Below are positions 26,741 through 35,179 of a stretch of 50,267 bases of DNA, one piece after another (positions within the stretch are counted from its first letter, which is position 1; every line of letters begins with the position of its first letter). Made by a program: the position numbers and the translations under genes. This stretch comes from Deinococcus seoulensis (GTDB lineage Bacteria; Deinococcota; Deinococci; Deinococcales; Deinococcaceae). The DNA is taken from contig NZ_BMQM01000026.1 of the NCBI RefSeq assembly GCF_014648115.1, positions 1-50,267 on the forward strand, in the 5' to 3' direction. Below the pieces are notes generated by a model. It was given only the letters and a program-made list of their open reading frames with translations, was not told where the DNA came from and made no database searches.

Positions 26741-27190
26741 ATGACCGCCGATTCCCTGCCGATCGAACCGGGTGACGTCCTGCTGCTACGCGGCCTGAAC
26801 GAACAGCAGCGGCTCGGGGCGCGACTGGCGGCCGCCCTGCCACCCGGCAGCGTCCTGTTCCTCGAAGGCGAACTGGGCGCCGGGAAGACCAGCCTCACGC
26901 AGGGACTGGTCGCCGCGCTGGGCTTCACCGACACCGTCACCAGCCCCACGTACGCCCTCATGAACGCCTACCCCACCCCGGCCGGACAGGTGCTGCACGT
27001 CGACGCGTACCGCGTGCGCGACGTGAACGAACTGTACGAGATGGACCTCGAGGACCTGATCGAACGCAGCCGCCTGAGCGTCATCGAATGGGGCGAGAGC
27101 CTGTACGCCGACTACCCCGCCGCGCCCATCCTGCTGCTCGAACACCTGGACGGCACGCCCGACGTGCGCCGCGTGACCCGCAGACGCTGA
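26741..27190 (+). CDS. tsaE: tRNA threonylcarbamoyladenosine biosynthesis ATPase TsaE
   Basis: A 149-aa P-loop ATPase that supports the TsaB-TsaD complex in making the t6A37 modification of ANN-decoding tRNAs. The Walker A is GELGAGKTSL, the family-specific TSPTYALMN follows, then HVDAYRVRD and the VIEWGE segment (Walker-B-like). Length is normal. The start is ATG 26741, 7 nt after CATACT, and there is a 47-bp gap after the coiled-coil gene; the longer open frame upstream overlies that gene. Confidence 0.92.
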   Translation: MTADSLPIEPGDVLLLRGLNEQQRLGARLAAALPPGSVLFLEGELGAGKTSLTQGLVAALGFTDTVTSPTYALMNAYPTPAGQVLHVDAYRVRDVNELYEMDLEDLIERSRLSVIEWGESLYADYPAAPILLLEHLDGTPDVRRVTRRR

Positions 27191-27290
27191 CCTGACAGCG
27201 CTGATCTGCTGCGGTCATGACGGACCACCACCTGCACCGTTCGTTACGGGGGGGGCCGTGTGCCCTGGCCTGCGCTGTCAGAATGGGTGC

Positions 27291-28490
27291 ATGTGGACTC
27301 TGGTGCTGAATTGCGGGTCGAGCAGCGTGAAGTTTGCGTTGCTGGACGTTCGGAGTGGGGCGGTGGGTCTGTCGGGTCTGGCCGAGCGGCTGGGGTCGGG
27401 GGACGCGTCGGCGCGGCTGGACCTGCCGGGGGGGCGGCGGTCGGTGGCGTTGCCGGGCGGGACGTACGCGGAGGCGTTCGCGGTGATCGCGGGTGCGCTC
27501 GATGAGCTGGGCGTGCGCGGCGACGTGGGCGCGGTGGGTCACCGGGTGGTGCATGGTGGCGAGCGCTTCAGTGAGCCGGCGCTGATCACGCCGGAGGTGC
27601 TGGACGCCGTGCGGGCGTGTGTGCCGCTGGCGCCGCTGCACAATCCGGCGAACATTGCGGGGATCGAGGCGGCGCGCGCGGCGTTCCCGCACCTGCCGCA
27701 GGTGGCGGTGTTCGACACGGCGTTTCATCAGAGCATGCCGGAGGTGGCGTTCCGGTACGCGGTGCCGGAGGCGTGGTACCGGCAGCATGGCGTGCGGCGC
27801 TACGGGTTCCACGGCACCAGTCACGCGTTCGTGGCGGCGGAGGCCGCGCAGGTGCTGGACCGCCCGCTGGAGGACCTGAATCTGGTCACGGCGCACCTGG
27901 GAAACGGGTGCAGCGTGTGCGCGGTGGCCGGTGGGCGCAGCGTGGACACCAGCATGGGCCTGACGCCGTTGGAAGGGCTGGTCATGGGAACGCGCAGCGG
28001 GGACGTGGACCCGGGCCTGCATGATTTCATTGCGCGGCAGGCGGGCCTGAGCCTGTCGGAGGTGACGGCCGCCCTGAACCGCGAGAGCGGACTGCTGGGC
28101 CTGTCGGGGCTGAGTAACGACATGCGGGAACTGGAGGAAGCGGCGGCGCGCGGGCACGCGGGCGCGCGGCTGGCGGTCGAGGCGTTCGTGTACCGCCTCG
28201 CGAAGCAGATGGCGGGCATGGCAGTCGCGCTGGGCCGCGTGGACGCGCTGGTGTTCACAGGCGGCATCGGGGAGAACAGTGCGGCGGTGCGCGGCGCGGT
28301 CCTGGCGCGGCTGGGCGTGCTGGGCGCGGCGGTGGACCCGGCCCTGAACGCGCGGGCGGTGCGCGGCGAGTCCGGGCTGATCAGTCCGGAAGGGTCGCTG
28401 CCGGCGCTGGTGATCAACACGAACGAGGAACTGATGATCGCCCGGCAGACGCAGGACGTCCTGGCCGGGCTGAAGGGAGCCCAGGCATGA
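27291..28490 (+). CDS. ackA: Acetate kinase
   Basis: A 399-aa ASKHA-fold kinase interconverting acetyl phosphate and acetate with ATP/ADP. The diagnostic N terminus is LVLNCGSSSVKFALL, then GHRVVHGGERF with the catalytic-site Arg/His, RRYGFHGTSHAFV, HLGNGCSVCAVAGG, and FTGGIGENSAAVR near the end. The start is ATG 27291, 6 nt after CAGAAT. It overlaps pta by 4 nt (ATGA), forming the classic ackA-pta pair for acetate excretion, acetyl-phosphate formation or uptake at high acetate. Confidence 0.96.
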   Translation: MWTLVLNCGSSSVKFALLDVRSGAVGLSGLAERLGSGDASARLDLPGGRRSVALPGGTYAEAFAVIAGALDELGVRGDVGAVGHRVVHGGERFSEPALITPEVLDAVRACVPLAPLHNPANIAGIEAARAAFPHLPQVAVFDTAFHQSMPEVAFRYAVPEAWYRQHGVRRYGFHGTSHAFVAAEAAQVLDRPLEDLNLVTAHLGNGCSVCAVAGGRSVDTSMGLTPLEGLVMGTRSGDVDPGLHDFIARQAGLSLSEVTAALNRESGLLGLSGLSNDMRELEEAAARGHAGARLAVEAFVYRLAKQMAGMAVALGRVDALVFTGGIGENSAAVRGAVLARLGVLGAAVDPALNARAVRGESGLISPEGSLPALVINTNEELMIARQTQDVLAGLKGAQA

Positions 28491-30592
28491 AAACACTGTT
28501 CGTCGCACCGACCCGCAACGGCGTGGGCCTGAGCAGCACGGCGCTGGGCCTGACCCGCGCGCTGGAACGCCAGGGGCTGAAGGTGGCGTTCCTGAAACCC
28601 ATCGCGCAGACGCACGAAACCCGCACGGATGACAGCGTGCATTTCGCGCGGACGCTGGCGCACCTGCCCACCCCCGACCCGATTCCCCTCACGCACGCCG
28701 AGGAGCAACTGAGCCTGGGGGCCGAGGAGGACCTGATGGAGGCGGTCGTGACGCTGGCCCGGCAGGTCACGGGGGGCGGCGCGGACGTGCTGGTCGTGGA
28801 GGGCCTCGCCCTGAACGAACGGAACGTGTACGCCGGGGCGCTGAACGCCAGTCTCGCGCGGAACCTGGAGGCGGACACGGTGCTGGTGTCCAGTCTGGCG
28901 GGGGTGGGCGCGGCGGAACTGGCGGACGAACTGGAGATCGCGGCGCAGGCGTACCGCCGCAGCGACGGCTCGGGCCTCAGCGGGTACGTGCTGAACTTCG
29001 CGCCGCCGGGACTGGATTTCGGGACGCTGATGGCGGAACTGCGCGCCCGCAGCCGCGTGCTGAGCGGCGGGACGCTGCCGCTGCTGGGCGTGGTGTCGCA
29101 GTCCGGCAGCCTGAACGCGCCGCGCACGCTGGACGTCGCCCGGCACCTGGGCGCCGAGATCGTGAACGAGGGCGAGGCGGGCCTGCGCCGCGTGACGAGT
29201 ACGGTCGTCACGGCGCGCACCGTGCCGAAGATGGCGCACCTGTTCGTGCCGGGCGCGCTGGTCGTCACGCCCGGCGACCGCGAGGACGTGATCATGGCGG
29301 CGGCCCTGTCGCACCTGAGCGGCGTGCCGCTGGCGGGGCTGATGTTCACGTCCGGCAGTGCCCCGGAGGACAGCATCGACCGGCTGTGCCGCGCGGCCCT
29401 GAGCAGCACCCTGCCCGTGCTGCGCGTCAGTACCAACTCGTTCGAGACGGCCTCGCGCCTCTCACGGCTGGACCCGCGCGTACCGCACGACGATGCGGGC
29501 CGCATGGACCGCATGCTGGACTTCATCGCGGACCGGCTGGACATCGGCACGCTGGGCGCGCGGCTGCGCGTGCCGGAAATCGCCGGGAACCGCCGCCTGC
29601 CGCCCAGCGCGTTCCGCTACGAACTGATCCAGAAGGCCCGCGCGGCCGCCAAACGCATCGTGCTGCCCGAGGGCGACGAGCCGCGCACCGTGAAGGCCGC
29701 CATCCGCTGCACCGAGAAAGGCATCGCGCGCTGCGTGCTGCTGGCCGACCCGGAACGCGTGCGGCAGGTCGCCGGGGGGCAGGGCCTGACGCTGCCTGAC
29801 GGCCTGGAAATCCTGAACCCGGACGACATCCGCGCGCAGTACGTCGAACCCATGGTCGAACTGCGCCGCAGCAAGGGCCTGACCGCCCCGCAGGCCGAAG
29901 CGCAACTGGAAGACAGCGTGGTGCTCGGCACCATGATGCTCGCGCTGGGCGAGGTGGACGGCCTGGTATCCGGCGCCGTCCACACGACCGCGAACACCGT
30001 GCGGCCCGCCCTGCAACTCATCAAGACCGCGCCCAGCTCGAAACTGGTCAGCTCCGTGTTCTTCATGCTGATGCCCGAACAGGTCCTCGTGTACGGCGAC
30101 GCCGCCATCAACCCCAACCCGAACGCCGAGGAACTCGCGGACATCGCCATTCAGAGTGCCGACAGCGCCCACGCCTTCGGGATCACGCCCAGGGTCGCCA
30201 TGCTGTCCTACTCGACCGGGGAATCCGGCAGCGGCGAGGACGTCGAGAAGGTCAAGGCCGCCACCGCCCTGGTCCGCGAACGCCGCCCGGACCTGCTGGT
30301 CGACGGCCCCATGCAGTACGACGCCGCCAGCGTCCTGTCCGTCGGGCAGGCCAAGGCGCCCGGCAGTCCCGTCGCGGGCCGCGCCACCGTGTTCATCTTC
30401 CCCGACCTGAACACCGGCAACACCACCTACAAGGCCGTGCAGCGCGCCGCCGGCGTCATCGCGGTCGGCCCCATGCTCCAGGGCCTGCGCAAACCCGTGA
30501 ACGACCTGAGTCGCGGCGCGCTCGTGGACGACATCGTGTACACCATCGCCCTGACCGCCATCCAGGCCACGCAAGGGAAAGTTGATGGATGA
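28487..30592 (+). CDS. pta: Phosphate acetyltransferase (long form)
   Basis: A 701-aa enzyme that converts acetyl-CoA and phosphate to acetyl phosphate. The N-terminal 230 residues resemble the P-loop dethiobiotin-synthetase-like domain of long Pta proteins (APTRNGVGLSSTALG, then FLKPIAQ). A DRTGG-type middle domain follows (about 230-370). The catalytic PTA domain fills the C-terminal half (RIVLPEGDEPRTVKAA; GLVSGAVHTTANTVRPA; AMLSYSTGESGSGEDVEKV; FPDLNTGNTTYKAVQRAAG). This long form is usually allosterically regulated. The last codons and the stop lie in a long hairpin shared with the convergent gene. Confidence 0.95.
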   Translation: MKTLFVAPTRNGVGLSSTALGLTRALERQGLKVAFLKPIAQTHETRTDDSVHFARTLAHLPTPDPIPLTHAEEQLSLGAEEDLMEAVVTLARQVTGGGADVLVVEGLALNERNVYAGALNASLARNLEADTVLVSSLAGVGAAELADELEIAAQAYRRSDGSGLSGYVLNFAPPGLDFGTLMAELRARSRVLSGGTLPLLGVVSQSGSLNAPRTLDVARHLGAEIVNEGEAGLRRVTSTVVTARTVPKMAHLFVPGALVVTPGDREDVIMAAALSHLSGVPLAGLMFTSGSAPEDSIDRLCRAALSSTLPVLRVSTNSFETASRLSRLDPRVPHDDAGRMDRMLDFIADRLDIGTLGARLRVPEIAGNRRLPPSAFRYELIQKARAAAKRIVLPEGDEPRTVKAAIRCTEKGIARCVLLADPERVRQVAGGQGLTLPDGLEILNPDDIRAQYVEPMVELRRSKGLTAPQAEAQLEDSVVLGTMMLALGEVDGLVSGAVHTTANTVRPALQLIKTAPSSKLVSSVFFMLMPEQVLVYGDAAINPNPNAEELADIAIQSADSAHAFGITPRVAMLSYSTGESGSGEDVEKVKAATALVRERRPDLLVDGPMQYDAASVLSVGQAKAPGSPVAGRATVFIFPDLNTGNTTYKAVQRAAGVIAVGPMLQGLRKPVNDLSRGALVDDIVYTIALTAIQATQGKVDG

Positions 30593-30642
30593 AGGTTGAT
30601 GGTTGATGGAAAAGCCCTGTCCATCAACCTTCAACCATCAAC
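30581..30642. terminator. Long hairpin between convergent pta and cfa
   Basis: GAAGGTTGATGG (30591-30602) is perfectly complementary to CCATCAACCTTC (30621-30632), and flanking GTTGATGG and CCATCAAC extend the stem to about 22 bp. It includes the pta stop codon and ends 3 bp before the convergent stop at 30646. No T-run is seen, so it is a likely shared mRNA end or processing structure. Confidence 0.6.
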
Positions 30643-30645
30643 TGC

Positions 30646-32064
30646 TCACCCCTCGTACAGGTCCGCGCGGCTGAGGGGGACGTGGGCGCGGCGTTGCTCG
30701 TCGGGTTTCGCCAGCAGGGTCTGGTAGAGGCCCAGGTGGCCTTTCTCGAAGTAGTGGGAGGTGGCGCCCAGGTAGATGCGCCACAGGCGGTGGCGTTGCT
30801 CGCCGAGGGCGGCGCGGGCTTCGTCGTGGTGCGTTTCGAGGTTCGCGGCCCAGTGGGTGAGGGTGCGGGCGTAGTGTTCGCGGAGGTTCTCGATGTCGCG
30901 GACCTCGAATTGCGCCTCGGTGGCGTGTTTCACGGTTTCCCAGATGGGTAGCAGTTCGCCGTCGGGGAACACGTACCGGCGGGCGAAGTTGCCGCTCTGG
31001 AGCCACAGGGGCACGCGGGCCTGGGGGATGCCGTCGCTGATGGCGTGGTTCATCATCAGGCCGCCGGGTTTCAGGGCCGTATACGCGGCGCGGAAGTAGG
31101 TGGGCATGTTCCGGCGGCCGACGTGTTCGGCCATGCCGACCGACGCGATCTTGTCGAAGCTGCCTTCGGGCGCGTGGGCGAGCACGTCGCGGTAGTCGCG
31201 CAGTTCGAAGGTGACGCGGTCGGCAACCCCGGCGGCCTCGGCGCGGGCGCGGGCCTCATGCAGTTGTGCCTCGCTGAGCGTGACGCCAAGCACGCGCGCT
31301 CCGTAGCGCTGCGCGGCGTGAATGGCGAGGCCGCCCCAGCCGCTACCGATGTCCAGCAGGTGCTCGCCCTGTTGCAGGCGCAGTTTGCGGCAGATGAGGT
31401 CCAGTTTCGCTTCCTGCGCCCCGTCCAGCGTCTCGGTGCCGCCCCTGAAATAGGCGCAGGAGTACACCATGCGCCGGTCCAGCCACAGTTTGTAGAAGTC
31501 GTTGCTGACGTCGTAGTGGTACGAGATGGCCTGCTGGTCGCGTTCGCGGGAGTGCTGCGGGCCTTCCAGGCTGGCGGTCACGGCGATGGGCGGGGTGGCC
31601 CCGGCGCGGCGGCGCAGGGTGGCGGCGGCGCGCAGCAGGGCGGGCGCGTCGGCGGGGTTCAGGGTCGCGTCGAAGGTCTCGGCGATGGCGGCGATGTCCC
31701 CGATGTTCCCCTCGATCTCGAAGTCGCCGCGCAGGTACGCCTCGCCGAGGGCCATGTCCAGCGGGAGTTTCAGCAGGCGGCCCAGCGTTTCCGGGCTGTT
31801 CAGGATCAGGCGGGCGCGGCTGGGCCGGGTGGCCGCGATGACCTCTCCGTTCCAGAGTTGCACGTCGAAGGGGCGCACGCTGGGCAGCGCGGCGCGCAGC
31901 AGGGTGCGGGTGGCGTCCAGCGTCTCGGTGTCGGTCGGGGCGGGGCGGGTGGCCTGCCGGGCGATCAGGGCGGCGCCGGCGGTGGCCAGGGCTGCCCAGG
32001 TCAGGGCCGAGCGGTTGGCCGCGCGTCCGGCCGTGCTTCTGGCCGTGCTTCTGGTTGGGGACAT
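30646..32064 (-). CDS. cfa: Cyclopropane-fatty-acyl-phospholipid synthase family methyltransferase
   Basis: A 472-aa protein. An Arg/Ser-rich N terminus precedes a hydrophobic helix (ALTWAALATAGAALIA), so it may be membrane-associated. Residues 60-160 match the N-terminal lipid-binding part of Cfa. The SAM-dependent methyltransferase core has ISYHYDVSNDFYKLWLD, YSCAYF, LLDIGSGWGGLAIHAA for SAM binding, VTLSEAQ, and SVGMAEHVG. These enzymes add a methylene bridge to unsaturated acyl chains of membrane phospholipids. The start ATG follows TAGGGT by 5 nt. A single gene convergent with pta. Confidence 0.9.
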   Translation of the reverse strand: MSPTRSTARSTAGRAANRSALTWAALATAGAALIARQATRPAPTDTETLDATRTLLRAALPSVRPFDVQLWNGEVIAATRPSRARLILNSPETLGRLLKLPLDMALGEAYLRGDFEIEGNIGDIAAIAETFDATLNPADAPALLRAAATLRRRAGATPPIAVTASLEGPQHSRERDQQAISYHYDVSNDFYKLWLDRRMVYSCAYFRGGTETLDGAQEAKLDLICRKLRLQQGEHLLDIGSGWGGLAIHAAQRYGARVLGVTLSEAQLHEARARAEAAGVADRVTFELRDYRDVLAHAPEGSFDKIASVGMAEHVGRRNMPTYFRAAYTALKPGGLMMNHAISDGIPQARVPLWLQSGNFARRYVFPDGELLPIWETVKHATEAQFEVRDIENLREHYARTLTHWAANLETHHDEARAALGEQRHRLWRIYLGATSHYFEKGHLGLYQTLLAKPDEQRRAHVPLSRADLYEG

Positions 32065-32101
32065 GCTGCACCCTACCGGATTCCCGCCTCCCGCGTCCCG
32101 T

Positions 32102-33211
32102 CTATCGCCGGGCGGTGAGCCACAGCAGCGCCCCGCCGGCCGCGACGGCGATCAGGTCCGGGGCGTAGGCGGCGACCGCGCCGGGCAGCGCGCCGTTCTC
32201 GCCCATGATGCGGAACACGCTGAAGGTCGCGTAGTACGCGAATGTCAGCAGCAGCGCCCACACCAGGCCCAGGTCGCGGCCACTGCGGAAACTGAACACG
32301 GCGAGCGCCACGGCGAAGAACGCCAGGGCCAGCGCCGCCAGCGGCCCGGCGAACTTGCGGTGCAGCGCCGTGAAGTCGGCCGGGGCGCTGATGCCCTGCG
32401 CGCGGTAGGTGTTCGTGCGGGCGATCAGGGTGGGCAGCGGTTCGTAGATGGGGTTCAGGTCGCCGCCGCCCTCTGCGCCGAGTTCGGTGCCGGTGTCCTG
32501 GAGGGGCAGGGTGCCGCTCTGGAAGGTCAGGACCGTGACGGGCCGGGCGTCCTGGTACGTGACGCGCTGCCCGTCGCGCAGTTCGAGGACGGTGCTGCCC
32601 GGGCGCAGGCGGCCGCTGGCGGCGGTGATGACCTCGCGGGGGGGCAGTCCGGCCTGCATGGTCACGACGCGCAGGTCGCGCAGTTCCCCGCCGGGCAGGA
32701 TCTGCCCGATGCTGATGGCGCGGCCCAGCGAGTCGCGCAGCACGGCGTTCTGCCCGGCGGCGTTCAGGCCCAGCACGCGGGGATTGTCCAGCACGATCTG
32801 CTGCTGCACCTTGCGCGCCTCGGTGCGGGCGCGCGGGACGAGGCCCTCGCCGAGCGCGAAGGCCAGGACGGTCACGGCCAGTCCCAGCGCCAGGACCGGG
32901 CGGAACAGGCGCGTGGCGGGAATCCCGGCGGCCAGCGCGCTTTTCAGTTCGCTGTCGGCGGCCAGGCGGGACAGGCCCAGCAGCGTGGCGAACATCAGCG
33001 CGATGGGCAGGGCCTGCGCGGCGGCCTCTGGGACGTTCAGGGCCAGCACGCGGGCCACCAGGGCGGGGTTAGCACCCTTGGCGAGCAGCGGCGCGATGAC
33101 TTTTTCCAGGCTGCCGACGACCAGCAGGCTGATCACGGCGGCCAGCGCGCCGAACAGGAACGGCAGGATCTCGTTCAGGACGTACCGTTCGAAGGTTTTC
33201 AGGCCTCTCAC
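32102..33211 (-). CDS. LptF/LptG-family permease (second of pair)
   Basis: A 369-aa membrane protein of the YjgP/YjgQ family, transmembrane partners of the LptB ATPase in LPS export. The pattern is typical: N-terminal FERYVLNEILPFLFGALAAV, helices 2-3, the conserved SRLAADSELKSALAAGIP coupling-helix region, a large extracytoplasmic beta-rich domain (about residues 130-265) and three C-terminal helices. The GTG start overlaps the stop of its paralogue upstream. Deinococcus does not make LPS, so the cargo is likely another envelope lipid or glycolipid. Confidence 0.85.
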   Translation of the reverse strand: MRGLKTFERYVLNEILPFLFGALAAVISLLVVGSLEKVIAPLLAKGANPALVARVLALNVPEAAAQALPIALMFATLLGLSRLAADSELKSALAAGIPATRLFRPVLALGLAVTVLAFALGEGLVPRARTEARKVQQQIVLDNPRVLGLNAAGQNAVLRDSLGRAISIGQILPGGELRDLRVVTMQAGLPPREVITAASGRLRPGSTVLELRDGQRVTYQDARPVTVLTFQSGTLPLQDTGTELGAEGGGDLNPIYEPLPTLIARTNTYRAQGISAPADFTALHRKFAGPLAALALAFFAVALAVFSFRSGRDLGLVWALLLTFAYYATFSVFRIMGENGALPGAVAAYAPDLIAVAAGGALLWLTARR

Positions 33212-34254
33212 CGGAGCCTCCAGGCGAGCGCGGCAGCCAGCAGCGTGAACGCGAGGTTCGGCAGCCACGCGGCCAGCGCGGGGTTCAGCGCCCCGGCGGT
33301 CGCGAGGCCCGGCACGGTGCTCCACAGCACGTAGAAGGTCACGATGAACACCAGCACGGCGGCGAACGCGGCGGCGCGGTTACGCAGCAGCAGGCCCAGC
33401 GCCCCGGCGGCCAGGGCGAACACCACGGCCGTCAGCGGGTCGGCCACGCGGCGGGCCAGCTGGAACGCGGCGGCGCGGCGGTCGGCGGGCAGCAGGGCGG
33501 GGTCGGCGGCGCGGGCGCGCAGGTCGGCGGTGGGGGCCTGTTCGGCGTTGCCGGGTGGGGGGCGCAGGGTGTCGTTCTGCGGGACGGTCACGGACTGGGT
33601 GCTCTGGCGGGGCGGCTGGCCGGGGCGGGTGATCCAGGGGGTGGTGAGCGTCCAGGTGCGGTTCCGGGTGTCCCAGCTGCCCACCGAGGCGGTCAGGGTT
33701 TCCTGGCCGCGCTGCACCATCACGCCCTGAAGTTGCGCGGTGCTGCCGCCGGGTTCGCTGACGATGCGTCCGGCGTAGTACAGCGCGCCGGGCGGGGCGT
33801 ACGTGTAGCGTTCCTGCCGGGGCGGGGGCGGGGGGATGTCGTAGATGCTGAACCACGCGCGGTCCCAGGCGGCCAGTCCGGCGGGCACCAGCCGGTCGGC
33901 GTTCACGAACGCCACGGCCGCCACCGCCAGGAACGGCAGGGCCAGCGGCCACACCAGTCGCAGCGGGGGCACGCCGCCCGCGCTGATGGCCTTGAGTTCA
34001 CTGTCGCGCTGCATGCGCGAGAAGGCCAGCAGGATCGCAAAGGGCACGGCCAGCACCAGCGCGCGGTTCAGGATGGTCGGCAGGATCGCCAGGAACGCGG
34101 CGGCGCCCTTCAGGAGCGGCGGGTGGTAGGTCAGGAGTTTGCTGACGGTGCTGCTGAGCACGTCGACCATCTGGAGGGTCAGGAACAGCGCCACGCCCGC
34201 CGCGTACCAGCGTGTGACCTCGGCAAGGACGAGGCGGATCAGGAGGGGCGGCAC
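33208..34254 (-). CDS. LptF/LptG-family permease (first of pair)
   Basis: A 348-aa paralogue of the next gene with the same plan: N-terminal helix (TRWYAAGVALFLTLQMV), VPFAILLAFSRMQRDSELKAISAGGVP (helix 3 plus coupling region), an extracytoplasmic domain of about 150 residues rich in Pro/Gln/Thr, and C-terminal helices. The pair would form a heterodimeric ABC transporter membrane unit with an LptB ATPase encoded elsewhere. The start is GTG 34254, 7 nt after TAGAAT, suggesting a leaderless mRNA. Directly downstream of ddrC on the same strand but with its own promoter. Confidence 0.85.
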   Translation of the reverse strand: MPPLLIRLVLAEVTRWYAAGVALFLTLQMVDVLSSTVSKLLTYHPPLLKGAAAFLAILPTILNRALVLAVPFAILLAFSRMQRDSELKAISAGGVPPLRLVWPLALPFLAVAAVAFVNADRLVPAGLAAWDRAWFSIYDIPPPPPRQERYTYAPPGALYYAGRIVSEPGGSTAQLQGVMVQRGQETLTASVGSWDTRNRTWTLTTPWITRPGQPPRQSTQSVTVPQNDTLRPPPGNAEQAPTADLRARAADPALLPADRRAAAFQLARRVADPLTAVVFALAAGALGLLLRNRAAAFAAVLVFIVTFYVLWSTVPGLATAGALNPALAAWLPNLAFTLLAAALAWRLR

Positions 34255-34307
34255 GAGCAGGATTCTAGCGGGCCAGCATGAGGGAGAGGCGCGCAGGCGC
34301 CGCCCGC

Positions 34308-35012
34308 TCAGCCGGTCTGTGAGGGGGCGGCCGCGCCGGGCAGCGGGAGTTCCCAGCCGAGGCGTTCGCGCCGGGCGACGAATTCGTGCAGGCGCAGGAT
34401 GGCGGCGTTGCCCTGCGCGCCGCGTTCCTGGATGGCGCGGGCGCTGGCGGTGTCCAGGTACGCGAGGCGCAGCAGTTCGGTGGCGTTCAGGCCGTCGCGG
34501 GTGTGTTTCACGCCGCGTTCGCGGCGGATGGTGGCGCTGTCGGTGCCCAGCACGCTGCGGTTGCTGAGGCTGCCCAGTTGCCCGTACACGGTTCCGGCGC
34601 CGCCGTGCCGGGCGACGGTGCTCATCAGTTCGCGGCGGGCGTGGGTGCTGTCCAGGCGGGCGGCCAGCCAGCGGCGCGCTTCGGGGTCGGGGTTGCGTTC
34701 GGCGATCTGGGCCGCGAGGCGCACGTCGCCCTGCATGGCGTGGGTCAGGAGGTCCTGCGCGCGTCTGCGCCAGCGGCGGGCCTGGGGGGTGTCCAGCGTG
34801 AAGGCCAGCCGGGTGAAGTCGGCGACGGTCAGGGTCGCTTCGGGTCCGGCGCCGAAGTCGCGTTCCGGGGTGTTCACGCCGTCCAGGGCGGCGGTCTGGT
34901 CGGCGGCGTTCAGGCCGAGCTGGGTCAGGGCACTGGGGGCGTGTAGCAGGCCGTCCGCGCTGATGGGCAGACGAACGGTGCCGAATTCCAGGGTCAGCGG
35001 GGCGTTTTTCAT
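34308..35012 (-). CDS. ddrC: DNA damage response protein DdrC
   Basis: A 234-aa protein whose N terminus (MKNAPLTLEFGTVRLPISAD), middle (RRWLAARLDSTHARRELMST) and YGQLGSLSNRSVLG region match what I recall of D. radiodurans DdrC (231 aa), a Deinococcus-specific DNA-binding protein made after irradiation or desiccation that bridges and compacts DNA. The N-terminal half contains a winged-helix-like part; the C-terminal half is helical. A 17-bp RDRM palindrome lies 20 bp upstream, so it is expected to be repressed by DdrO and induced through IrrE/PprI. The ATG is 6 nt after TATGAT. No dnaA or dnaN is nearby, unlike the D. radiodurans locus. Confidence 0.87.
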   Translation of the reverse strand: MKNAPLTLEFGTVRLPISADGLLHAPSALTQLGLNAADQTAALDGVNTPERDFGAGPEATLTVADFTRLAFTLDTPQARRWRRRAQDLLTHAMQGDVRLAAQIAERNPDPEARRWLAARLDSTHARRELMSTVARHGGAGTVYGQLGSLSNRSVLGTDSATIRRERGVKHTRDGLNATELLRLAYLDTASARAIQERGAQGNAAILRLHEFVARRERLGWELPLPGAAAPSQTG

Positions 35013-35031
35013 ACGTACATCATAGCATAGA

Positions 35032-35048
35032 TTATGTATTTAGCATAA
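35032..35048. promoter_or_regulatory. RDRM (DdrO operator) of ddrC
   Basis: TTATGTATTTAGCATAA is a 17-bp site with perfect TTATG/CATAA arms around 7 bp, the layout of the radiation/desiccation response motif TTATGTCATTGACATAA (13 of 17 positions agree). It overlaps the expected -35 of ddrC, as a repressor site should. Confidence 0.82.
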
Positions 35049-35179
35049 TCCCGGGCGGGTGATCGCACCCACAGGCAACCTCTCCCCCACCCCGCCCGCC
35101 GTACACTGACGGGGCACACCACAACCCAACTCCACAACCCAACCGCCGGACACGCCCCTGCCCCACTGGAGGACCGCCC

